Source: Undaria pinnatifida
Lineage: Eukaryota > Sar > Phaeophyceae > Laminariales > Alariaceae
Direction: 5' to 3'
DNA: 64,000 nucleotides
NCBI GenBank assembly: GCA_012845835.1
Contig: JABAKD010000030.1
Coordinates: forward strand, 13,363,076-13,427,075
The first letter of the stretch is position 1; each line of letters opens with the position of its first letter. The translations under genes were made by a program, and so were the position numbers. The notes beneath the pieces are model-generated. The model was not told where the DNA came from. It made no database searches and saw only the letters and a program-made list of their open reading frames with translations. Of this stretch, positions 12,329-24,400 are shown in pieces.

Positions 12329-14002
12329 TGTTGATTGTATGCTTGGATATGATGCGGATATGATGACGGTTGAGCATTGTAGGGGTTTCCAGTGATGAGT
12401 TGGCTACATCGTAGCGGTATATTGGGATGGTGGAATGATTTTGGGTATTTCGCCGTGTGCTTCTTCTACCGAGTGAGTCTTCTCCTCTCCACGCTGCGCC
12501 TTGGCTAGGAGCAACTTAATATATATTTGTACGTCTTACACTTGTCTTCATACCGGTGACTGCACTACCCCACTATTGTTAGCTCAACGGGTAAGCCCTC
12601 TACGCTTCATAGGGATCAACAAACACGATAATCCCCGCGTAATCAGTCTATGGTTTTCTAAACTAGCCCCGTAATGAGACCCAGCTGAGCCAAATCGTTT
12701 AGTTTTTGTTTTTTGGGACTTGGGGACGGCAACGTTTTTTGGTAAACTACCCGGGGTCATCCCTGCGTAATCAGTCTATGGTTACCTCAACTAGACCCGT
12801 AATGAGACCCAGCTGAGCCAAATCGTTTAGTTTTCATCCTGCAAGGAGGGGTCACGCCCACCTGTTGCCGCTTGCGCGGGGAAGGGTTCGCTTGACCACT
12901 TGAGAGGATTATGGGTCGTTAAGTAGGAAAAAGGTCTCAAACTCGACGAGTTCGATACGTCTGAACCCGAGGGCGACTAACTTTTTCGCGAGCTGATTTA
13001 ATTTGTTTCTTGACAGATTATTCTGCATATATTAGCTGGATTTTAGTACTTTTAAGAGTGCATGGTAGTTAGGGAGGCAAGTAACTGTTTCTTGACTTTT
13101 GAAATATTGCTTTTTCACGATTGCGTTGTCCAGTATGACATTATTTTGCTCTGGATTTGAGCATTTGGAATCTGAATGGATTTTTAGTATGTACCCAGCC
13201 GGGAGGCGTTTGTCTAATTCGAACGCAAGTTTTGAAACTGCTGTCCGATCACCCTTGTTGGCATCCCTATTATATGGAGCTGACAACAGTTTTATAAGGA
13301 AGGCTGGGTGCTGATCATAAGGCCGATGTTTGAGTTTTTGGATTTTGGGAATTTGGATTTCAGATTTGAGTTTTGGGTCTATGGATTTCGGATTTGAGTT
13401 TTTTGTTTTTGGACTCAAGATTTTACTACTTAGATCTTAGGCACGTGAAGATCGATGTTGGATACTGTCCCGCTGAATTGTATCTCTAGATTTATGGAGT
13501 GTTTTTCAAGGACGATGGTGCTGCAATCTTTCTTTCTTGTCACAGTAGCACTGAGAGGATATTGATTGACCGTATTTTTCATTGAATCGTTTTACCCTGA
13601 GGATATGACAATATAGCAACATACCGTATAATTTACGAAGCAGGAAGCCTGTTGATTGTATGCTTGGATATGATGCGGTTACGATGACGGTTGAGTATTG
13701 TAGGGGTTTCCAGTGATGAGTTGGCTACATCGTAGCGGTATATTGAGATGGTGGAATGTTTTTGGGTATTTCGCCGTCACTCCTCGTTGTGCCCCTTCTA
13801 CCGAGTGAGTCTTCTCTCCACGCTGCGCCTTGGCTAGGAGCAACTTGCTATATATATTATGAAAATATTTCAAGGACGTCAGCCGTGAGTTCGACGAATA
13901 TATTTGTACGTCTTACACTTGTCTTCATACCGGTGACTCCACTACCCCACTATTGTCAGCTCAACGGGTAAGCCCTCTACGCTTCATAGGGATCAACAAA
14001 CA
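12329..14002 (+). mobile_element. Short LTR retroelement (non-autonomous, TRIM/LARD size class)
   Basis: Direct repeats lie at 12329-12625 and 13650-14002. Both begin TGTTGATTGTATGC and end GATCAACAAACA, and both carry the same internal landmarks (GCTGCGCCTTGGCTAGGAGC, CATACCGGTGACT). The right copy has an extra stretch of about 55 bp. CAACA lies directly before the left repeat and directly after the right one, a 5-bp target duplication. The internal kilobase contains a small duplication (ATCAGTCTATGGTT blocks at 12640 and 12762) and one minus-strand frame of unknown origin. No reverse transcriptase or integrase is seen. Intact ends and target duplication suggest moderate age. Confidence 0.7.
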
Positions 14003-15424
14003 CAACATGAAGGTTTTAACGTGTCACGTATGTATCTTGGGCCATCGATAATAAGCCGACCTTCCACATGTTTCGTATTTGCGCCATGAAACTCGATTTG
14101 GGTGCCACAGAATGTGATTAATAATCGTACACTTCCAAGTACACGAGTACTGCTTGCAAGCGCACTTTTATGCTTGTTGGGCGTAATAGTCGTATGGGGT
14201 GCTATAGTGCAGACGACTATTAATATTGATATCTGTTGACACATACACCTGGTAAATTGTTGGGGGAAAACTGAATGACTGCGACTGTTATTGATAGACG
14301 GTGCAGTTCCATCAGAAGCTGCTCGTGTAGAGCCCGCTAGAGTGTTTCACCCATGTAAACTCGACCGGATGCTGCGCCCAGAGGTACACAACAATGTAGC
14401 ATGGCAAACGTGATAGTCCAAGATCATAACAAAATAATCTGCTCCGATTAATTCGTTTTGGGCGTCGGGCAAATAAATGCCAGTACCTACGAGACACGTT
14501 ATAATGATACAACGTGATTGTGAAGATCCCCGTACACAAGTCACCTCTCGCTACCAAAGTTATTGACTTACTGCAAATAATAGCTCTACCGTAGATGCAC
14601 ACACCAGGCAACAGTAAACAGGGTCCGATACAACACAGGCGCGGCTCGGGGGCTTATCGCAGCAACTCTCCCGAACCAGGAGCCACCGTGACACTGCACG
14701 GCAAGAGAAAACCGGTCGTCGAGGAGCAAGGTTCCCGTGAAAAAATACAAAAACACCCGCATTCACCCCACCCACCCACGGCAGACTGGTTCGCTCAAGT
14801 CGAAGAGCAACAAAATTAACGAACCCGTTTCGGCCTGGCTGTGACCAAAACAAAACGAACCTGCTCGACAAAACGCAACGGAAACGTGTCTATGGTACGA
14901 AATCGGCGGGAAAGGTGAGAGTGTATCGTACTATAAATAGTTTGGCTTTCAAACCCATTCATTTCAAAAATTGAAAAATTCAAAAAGCGACCAAAATCGA
15001 CAAGTCCCAAAGGCCGAGACGGCGGCATGAAGAAGTATAACCCTGTCAACCGTTTCGCTCCAAGTGTTATCATTTCGAGCATCGTCGGTGCTTACGTTGG
15101 CAAAATTCCACCCGCTGCGCTGCTACATCTACAACCTCAGCTATTAATAGTGAAGCTGTATATTCGTGGTAACATGTATGTATATACACATGTTGGTGTA
15201 TTCGCACCATTTTTTTAACGTATCATGTATTGGCCACAAATTGTTACCTGGTATGGGTCATCACTTTTACGTCCCATCTAAACCCACACGATATTTTGAA
15301 CTCGGTAAGCTTATGCTGTACTAGTTATTAAGTACAGTTCCACAGACGCTTGCTTTTTACGCCAATACACAGCACCTCCATCAATCAGGCGGTGGTCGGC
15401 CGAACGGAAGGGGTCAAGCGGGAC
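14003..15424. other. Intergenic, downstream of the transporter gene
   Basis: I see no supported gene or recognisable repeat. The reading frames are short, cross each other and have no coherent composition. The last few hundred bases may include the transporter's 3' untranslated region. Confidence 0.4.
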
Positions 15425-18400
15425 TCAAAACGGAAACAGCCTAGGCATTAACGTGCTTCCCACGACGAGGTAAATGAGAGACAGAGGCGTTCCGAGCTTA
15501 ATAAAATCGCTAAACTTGTAGCCGCCGGGGGCCCAGACCATGGTATTTGTCTGGTAGCCGATGGGCGTAATGAACGAGGAAGAGGCGGCCATCATCACCG
15601 TCAGCACAAACGGTTTGTAGCTTACCTGAACGCGAGGGGGAGAGAGGGAGGGGGGGAAGTGAGGGAGGGGGGGAGAGAGGGAGGGGGGGGGAGAGAGAGA
15701 GGGGGGGAGAGAGGGAGGGGGGGGGAGAGGGAGGGAAGGAGGGAGGGAGGGAGGGAGGGAGGGCGGGAGGGAGGGAGGTGGGCGGGATCGGAGAAACGGT
15801 TCATACAAGGGAGCACGTTCAGCGTGTATAGTACCTGGCACCTCACAACGCAAAGTAGCGTACCCTACAACCCAATACTAGCAGTATGTTGTGTGGTGCA
15901 CTGCCGAGCTACATCAGGCCGTCCACAGGAGGCTATCGCTGCCAGGCGGGGTCACCCGACTGGTTGCTGGGTGAGCGTCAGCTCCACACAGATGATGAAG
16001 GTAGTGGCGTTCCCAAGCCAGTCTTACGGGTTACCAGGTATTGACTTAGATGAAGAGAGGAGGGTGAGAACGTGCGCGAGAAGCGCGAATGATTGCACTT
16101 CACAAAACAGAAACAAAACGAACACGGGGACCCGCGAAACGCAGCGTGAGTTAGTTCGAGCGGTATTTGAGGCCCCACCGCATGAAACGTCCGAACTGAT
16201 ACTGCATTCCGAAACCGTCACGACGGCTCATTTCGCTCCTGCCGTGCTCTTCGAGCCTTTCGTTAGGTGACTGTGTTACCGACAGCGAATCGATAGGACT
16301 CATCCCTCCATAGTGCGGTAGGGGTTTCGTTTTTAGTTTTATGCCAAAAGTTTCTGACCTGTATAGTGCGGTTAAGCTCCCCAAGTGTGGAAGTATCGGT
16401 TAGTATGAAAACTTTACGAGTACGTTTGCTTTACGATTAACGACACACGACGTGTATGAAAATGCGTGGAAGTGGAAGTGTGGTGAGCTTAAGCTTTAGT
16501 TTTCCCCATCCGCCGGAGGATTAAAATAAAATAAAATAAAAATGAATAACGCACAGAAATGTTGACCCGGTTGCGCGAACGACCTATTCGTGTTCGAAGT
16601 CATGTTTCGGGTGATGATGATGGTGGATGATGATGGTGGATGATGATGGATGATGATGGATGATGATGGTATTGAGCTCATGTTAGGAGCTCAGAAAATT
16701 CTTAGAATCTGCTGCACCCCTGTGGTGGAATGACTTATAGGCCACATCACGTGCTACTGTTGTAGCGCATGCCTATGCCTAATACGACCCCCCAATGGAG
16801 AAAGAGTAGTCGCTGTATCGCGTTAACTTATCAACATAAACGTCGTGAAACTCAACTTGGTCCTAACCCATTCTTGGTTCATACTTACTGAATGTGTCAA
16901 CTGTAACCTATTCCGTCGAATTTTCTCGGAAATTTCCAACTGTCGTCGCCTGGTTTGTGTGCGTACTCGTATGTCCTTGTCTGCGAATTTACGTATGGAA
17001 TCCGGTCCTATGTCGCAAGCAGCTCGTCGCAAGTCGCAACAAAGCTTTGAAAATTATTTGCCGCATCGAAACAACATCAACCGTTCCTGTACGATTTTTA
17101 AGACAGGTGATCAACCCTTCTACAGCCAACGCAACAACTACAACGAATTACCTTGCAACGTAAACGTATACGACACTGCTGCTGTGATAGGTTCGAACCA
17201 TAGGCAAGCACGTAAATCAAAAACATATCACACACAACACCTTTGAACACACACGCGTCTCACATACACATTTCAGGCAAACGCCGCTATGGGCCGTAGG
17301 TTGTACTTCTGATGCATATCAGTCGGAAAGCAGCACCCTCAATTACCCTAGGGTCGCCTCCACAATACAACACAATCCACACCGCCATGGTGTTGTTGTG
17401 CGCAAAGGGTGGATATACACTTGGAAGGAAGATTTGTTTGATGTACGAGAGAGAGGTAACATGTGCTACAGTAAGTTCATAAATGAACCACAAAAAATGA
17501 ACTATTTTTTGAACCATCAGTCTGCTGGCGAAGAAACCACAGAATTTTTAGCAGCCTGGTTCTGCCCCCCCCGCACCCGGACAAAGAAGATAAGCGGTGC
17601 TAATAACCAGCAAATCTTGCCATCAAGCTGGTATGACCCCAGGCGATGCAAATATCCTCCCGGCGATGCAGATGACGATGGTGCAGCGACCCAGGAAGCA
17701 GTGTTCGTCCAGTCCCAAACGGCCATGATGTCCAGCGACCCCAGAGTCGATGTTCCAGCAGTTCTAAACGATCCACGAACGTGAGAGAATTTCAGAAGTC
17801 GCTCTCCGTGGAAATGCCACAAGAGGCCCGATCCCGAAAGACCCCTCTCCGGCGACCCCTCGTTGATGTTGCGGCGACTCTAAAAGCTCCGGTCACACGT
17901 CTTCCCGGCCACCCCGCGTTCATACGATGCTCCATCAGCCCATGACACTTTATCTCCGACGATCTCACACAGGTGGTGATCTGGCGGCTTAGTTTCACGA
18001 GCTATTTGGTAATAATGAAAACCCCGGTTGAAGTCGTCATCGATACAAATTGTTGGTTTCTCGTCGGCGTCAGTGGGGCGGGTTTGGGCGGTGATCACGG
18101 TCAGTCGCCGTGTATGCGCCACCCGTCTGTAGGCGCCGAGCTCCTCGGGTGTAGCACTCGGTGTTGCTGTGCGTGGTTTGTCTTATGCACAGTACACCGT
18201 TTTTCCCAGCGCCACCCCGCGATTCAGTCTTCTCTCCAGCGGGCTTGTTGCTTTTTGTCCGCAAGTATTACCAGGCAAGTTGCAGCCGCTCAGCTCGTGC
18301 CCGGCCTCACCACAGCTCTGTGGCACATGCTAACGTTGAGTTCTTGTGCTGGCTCCGCCATCATGGCCGTGCCAGGCCGCGCGGTAAGTCCGACCTTCCC

Positions 18401-21400
18401 ATTGTTGCGCGACAAGTCGTCCAAGTGCAAATGGGGCATGGTAGCCCGGATGTTTTGACAGGCTGAAAGTAAAGTGTTATGAATGTCGCCAGCTTGATGT
18501 CCGTGTCAACATTTCGGGTGGCCTTGAGCGATGATGTCTGTGAATTGCCGCTTGGTGACGTGCTCTTTCACAGAAGCCAGTCGGCTGCGCAGGCATGTTT
18601 TCTGACATCTGTGGTGGTGGAGGTCCTCGTTTGGTTCCGTGGCTGTAGCCGCACAGGCCGCCTATAGTCCACTGGTGGTCTCGTTTGTGACACTTAGGTA
18701 CTTGGACTTGAGTTCCTTCATCACCTTCTACCCGTCGCCGCTAATGTTACGTTCGCGGTAGGCGTGAGCGGCCACCAGGAGAGCCGTCCCAACAAGGCAT
18801 GGTGCCCAGGTATTTCAGAGTATGTACCCTACTGAATACAGCCTTGAGAATTTTGCAGTGTAAAACAAAAGGCCAAGATAATACAAAATGCTGGAAAAAA
18901 AATGAAACCTTACGTGTCTATCTGTGTACTCTCCGCAGCTAAAATCGTAACAGTCGAAAAAATACTGCGCCTGAATGACACCGCCCGTTTGCGCGATGCA
19001 TCCCAAGGCGCGTCTCGCGCAAAGCCGCGGCCGCTTCGCATTGCTTCGCATTGCTTCGCACAAATCGTCTTCCCCAAAGCGGCAGGATTGACGGCATTGC
19101 GGCGTTTGGGCTCTCACCTCGAGTTCCTTGGCTATGCTAAGGGCCACCGGTACTGCTAGCGCCGCCGCCGCATTGTTGGTGATGAGCTCCGTGCAAATCT
19201 GCGCCGAACGACAGAAGGAACACCAAACAAAGTGTCGAAATGCCAACATCACGATGTTGTTGCTTACTTTCTGTCCATACTTCATCCACTATACGTATCT
19301 TGTGTTCGAAGAACCATCAATTCTACAAAATCGACTCCGCAAATAGAGAAATAAAAACTACTAATGTGTCCAACATGTCCGAAGCACCATTAACCCCGAG
19401 AAAACAACGCTGCATGAAGAGAAGCCCCAATGGTTGCGTCCAAAACGCCTCGCCAACCATTTCGATATCGAAACCAGGGCTCTACATATCGCGTACCCTC
19501 GCAAACGAGCGGGACCAACAACACCGCATCCCCTTCCCCTCCCAGCAGAACGCGAACCCCATCCCCCCCAACAAAAACGGGCAAACGAAGTTCCTCCTTT
19601 ATCTCCTCGAAGACCTTTTGTACAGCCGCACGCAGCCAGCCAGCCCCCATATTTTTGTCCGAAAACAAACCAAAAAAGCCAAAACAAATATGAACGCGTC
19701 CACCTCCCCGACGCCCCGATGCCGTCCATACCATGGTAAACCCGTAGAGGACGTACAGGCTGGTCGAGGCGCTCATGCCGGACTCTCTGATGGCATTCCC
19801 TGCGTAGCTTGCCAGCCCGCTGTTGGATATCGCTTTGCTAAGCCCGAGGGCCGATCCCACCAGCAGGAGCAAAGCCCAGTCTACGTAACCCACGCTTTTT
19901 TTCGCATCCACCCAGCCCCCCACTATTAAAATCCCGGCTGCGGCGAACGCCGCCCGCACCTGGAGAGGACACGGCAGACCGAGGACGCATTGTTTAAAAA
20001 CCAGGACGAACGAATTCATACAAGCGGTAGTAGTGGAGGTGGTTCGCGCCGCCAAGGAAAACATAAACTACAGCATCAAACACCAATGGGACAATTTCGA
20101 TTTTCGGGTATGGTTACGTTCGTATTCGTATTCCCTAGAGCGTATGCTACGTAGAGGGCGAGCAAGATTTTGATGCAGTTTACAAATGAACGAAACGGCA
20201 CAAATCTTGCCGCTGCTCACACCGAAAAAGCGATCAAGGTTGATGTGGTATACAAACGAACGAACCGGAACAAATCTATCTACCCACTGTTCACACCAAA
20301 AAACACGTCGCGGTTGGTGTTACCAGGAGCAGCGCCGGTACCGTTCAGCACACACTTATACACGACAGCCAACCGTAAGAACCTTACACGGAGCGCCACG
20401 GCGCGTCGCCCCCCAGCCGCTCACCATAACAACGTCGGAGAACAGCACCCACCCCAGCATGCCTCCAAACACCAGGAGCGACAAATAATCGTAAGTTCGC
20501 ACAGGCTTCCGAACAGAGCCCACCAGAGTCACCAGATCAAAGTCCCGCGCATCCTTCCACTTCTTCACGAAACCCTCGTTCGTCAGAACCAACACAGTGT
20601 CCCCAGGGACCAAGACCCTCCGCGACGCGTCTACGCCACGCGAATACTCTCGCCCCGGGGCGTCCTCCGGCTCCTGTGTCACCGCGCCCAATTCCGGCGA
20701 CGCTCCTTCGCCTCGTAATGGTTGATCAGCGTCCTCTTCGCCCGGACCAACGGGGCCCAAATACGTGTCCGACATATTTCGACGAGAAACGCGAGTGTAT
20801 TCTCCCGACGCGGTCGACGGCTCGCCCGCTGTTTTTCCGCTGGTGAACGCAGTAGCAGCAGCAGGACGCGCAGGAGATGAACCAGCAGCAGCAGCAGCAG
20901 CAGCAGCTGCAGCAGCAGCGGCCGCAGCGGCATAAGCACCAGCGGTGGCCCAAGCTGCACCACCACCACCACCACCACCTGTGGCACAAGTCTCACCAGC
21001 AGTGGCATGACGTACGCCGACGATGCAGCAACCGTAGTAGCACGAGGACGAGCAGGTGGGGGGGGAGGATGAAAATGAGGCATTTTCGATCCCGGGTGGG
21101 CGTCGTCCCACGAAACGGTTGTTGTCCGACAGGACGAGCTCCGCGAAGAAGTTCCCTTGCACCGCCAGCTGTGAGACACTCGAGCCTAAAATCTTGACTC
21201 CTTCTACGCCGTCGCTGAGCAAAGACGCCTGAAAATCGACCATGGTTGATCTGGGGCAGCTGAGGACAAGGATATCTCCGTCGCGCACCGTTTCCAACGA
21301 AGATACGGGAAATATGTCAGAGTAGCTGCTTCGTTCACCCTGCTCGTTGTTGCCGCGGCTGCCGGTGACCGGCGTATCGGAGCATCGCCCAGGGCTCATA

Positions 21401-24400
21401 TCGACGTTAAGCGGAGCGCGGGTTTTTCGCTGATCTAACACAGACTGGGTCGAGAACGTCGCTCCTTCGTTGCACCCAAGGTCGCCGTCTGAGTCTCTCA
21501 GGCGGTGGATGGCGAAGGGGTAGACACCACTACGTTGCGCAGCAGCAGTAGCAGCAGCAGTATAATCAGAAGTGGCAGCAGCGGAAGAGGTAGCCTTAGC
21601 ACTAGCCGTGTCCCACCCCACTCCCAAACGCTTCCGGCAACCGAGCATACCGCTAGCAGCGGTCACATCCACGTCCACGTCCCTTTCCGACGGTGTCTTC
21701 TCCTCGTCCTCTATCCCCGCAGAATCATCACCGTCATCGCGGTGTTGATCGTACGGGTTTCCGGGAAGTAGCGTTTCATGCGGCCGAACTCTGCCTTCAG
21801 CCTCCAGCGGCAGCTTCCGCCTGATCTTGAACAGGGTTTTCGCTGGGAGACCGAGGCGTGCCAGAACGGGGGAGACCGCCTGTCCGATGAACGAAAAGGG
21901 ACGCGTCACCTGCATCTGGAGAACAGTAAAAGACAGCGGGAGCGGAGTCATCTCGCGGCGGGGGATGCTAGTTAGGGCCATAACTTTTTTGTCCTCTATA
22001 GTGCGGTTGAGATACTAGAGTGCGGAACCATTGGTTAGTATCATAATTTTACGAGTATATTTATTTCAGGACTGGCACGTAGAAATATTGTCCGGCTTGC
22101 GCGAACGAATGCCTTCGGACTCATGTTCGGCTGAAGTATCGATCTTCTTTTCACCTTAGGAGCTTAACATTGCGTTTCACCCCTAGCGTGAGATGACAAA
22201 GCGGTAGAAATTGTGGACATGGGGGGTGAGGTCGGCAAATGTTGCCATGACATGCCGCCTCAAAACGCCAATTGCAATGCCACCGATGAGCCAAATCAAT
22301 CAGCAGTGAGACGAGCCGGGTCGATATCCCCAACGTACACGGCTTGCGCTACGCACGGGATCACGTATGTACTAAGTACTATTTGACTGGTACCTCCGTC
22401 AGCATTTCGTCCCGCCTGTCTTGAGCGCCATCACCCTTAACGCTCCCGTCCCGAGCCCCCCGCGGAAGCACCCTCGGAGCCGCGGCAACGAGGTACAGCA
22501 TGCCCACCAGCCCCAAAGGCAGGCCGATGTAACCCGGCTCAAAGAACCCCAGTTCTTCGATGGTCGCGTCTTCTTTCCCCGCCTCTTTCACCAAGCCCTG
22601 GACAACGAGATTCGTCGACGTGCCGATGATTGTGACAAGGCCGCCAAAGATGCAGGCGAACGAAAGCGGCATCAGAAGCAGGGACGCCGAGAACCCTCGC
22701 GTTACCGCCCAGTCCTTGGTGATGGGAATGAGCAGGGCCACCACGGGCGTGTTATTAAGAAACGCCGAGAGAAAGAAAGCGAGGCCCATGAGCCGCAGCA
22801 ATGCGGTCGTGAAGCTGGTCCGGAGCCCGAAGACCTGCTTGGCAGCCCTGTCGGCGAGACGGGACCTCTCGACCCCCTTGATGACGACGAAGAGGGAGCC
22901 CACCGCGAGGACGCCGGTGTTGTTGAAGCCAGACAGAGCGTCGTCGGTGGAGACAATGCCGGCATTCCAGACCAGCACGAGAGCTAGGAATACCTGTGGA
23001 GGCATGTCCGAGCGTTTGGGGGGGGGGGAACGGGGGGGGTACTCAATTTGTGCATGCCCGTAGTCGTATGACTATAGACCCTCGCTTTGGGGGGGGGGGG
23101 GGGGTTACTAATTTGTTGCTTGCCTTAGGAGGGGGGGGGGGGGGGGGCGTACTCTTTTGTTGCTTGCCTTAGACATTTGACCATACCATTGACCATGCAT
23201 CCCTTTCGAGACGGAGCAGCATTCCTACTCCTAATAGAGACACCTCCAACGTTTGGGCGCTCACTACGCTTTTTCCATGTATGTACACGTATATTTGTCA
23301 TTTTTACCTCTGTTTTCGGTCATATCTCTTCGTGCTCGCACCTTTATCCGAAATGTCAGAGGGGGTGGGCATAATTCGAACCTTGGGGTCACGTTGCCCG
23401 AGGTTTGGGTACGATCCGTGCAGTGTGTCGCGCGTGGCAAGCCCTTTAGCTTTTCTGGCCTTGGGCATATTCAAGGCAAATCCCTGGGTTTCCGCATCCC
23501 CTATCCCCGTGTACGCATCCCCTGTCCCCGTTACGTTCCGTACGTACGGTTTTGATGCAAGCCCAAAAAATATGGGCAAATCATGCGCGCGTACCAGACT
23601 TTTTGCCCTCTCACGAACACAGCCATGAGCACAGCCATGAGCACAGCCAGCACGCAGAGAGCACAACGTGAAAACACTAGCGCCCAGCAGCACCAGCAGG
23701 TAACACCGTGCGTGTGTGTCACATCCATCTGCGCCGTACTGCTGTGGCTAGTTGATTTATTCGGGGCCTGCTTCGTATCTGTAACCGACGACCTGTCTTT
23801 CACTGCTGCTGTGGGCGGCATCTCGCCATTCTGGACAAAACTATTAGGACCGTTTGGATTTTCAGACTTTTGCATCAACGGCCCTTATCAATATGTTTCC
23901 GATGCTCAATTTGTGTGTTCTTCCACCGCGGGCACACCACCCTGCCATGTGTAGACAACAGCAGTGAACATGCAGATAACACAGACAACGCAAGAACCGT
24001 GCCCAGCAGCACAAGCAGCAGCAGGCAACGGCATGCGCGTGAGGCACATCAATACGTGGTGTACTGCTGTTGTGGCTATGTGCTACGTACAGCAGTACAG
24101 CAGTACGTGCAGCAGCAAACCGATGCGTTGGTTCGTACTCGAGCTTCGCTACTTCGCTATACGAGGCAAAGTAAAGTCGTCTCCTCGAGGGGACGATTTT
24201 GAACCGGACGACGATCAAAACAACCTAGCGCGATTTTTCCTGACTCTAGAAAGCAAATAGCAGTGGATATAGGGCTTCTCTGTCTCAGCCGACAATAGAC
24301 GCCCTACAGTTCCTCATTCCGTGCACTTTCTGCGACGAACTGGTGGTGAAGGGGGACAATTGCCCATCCTGGCGTGGATCACTCGTCGTGGAGTTCAAAA

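Noticed and set aside
15659-16270. A 203-aa plus-strand frame with Gly/Arg repeats
   Set aside because: It is the complement of the polypyrimidine microsatellite before the transporter's last exon, and the remainder has no coding character.
20877-21197. Gln/His-rich plus-strand frame
   Set aside because: It is antisense to exon 3 of the SLC13-like gene and arises from the GCA/GGT microsatellites.
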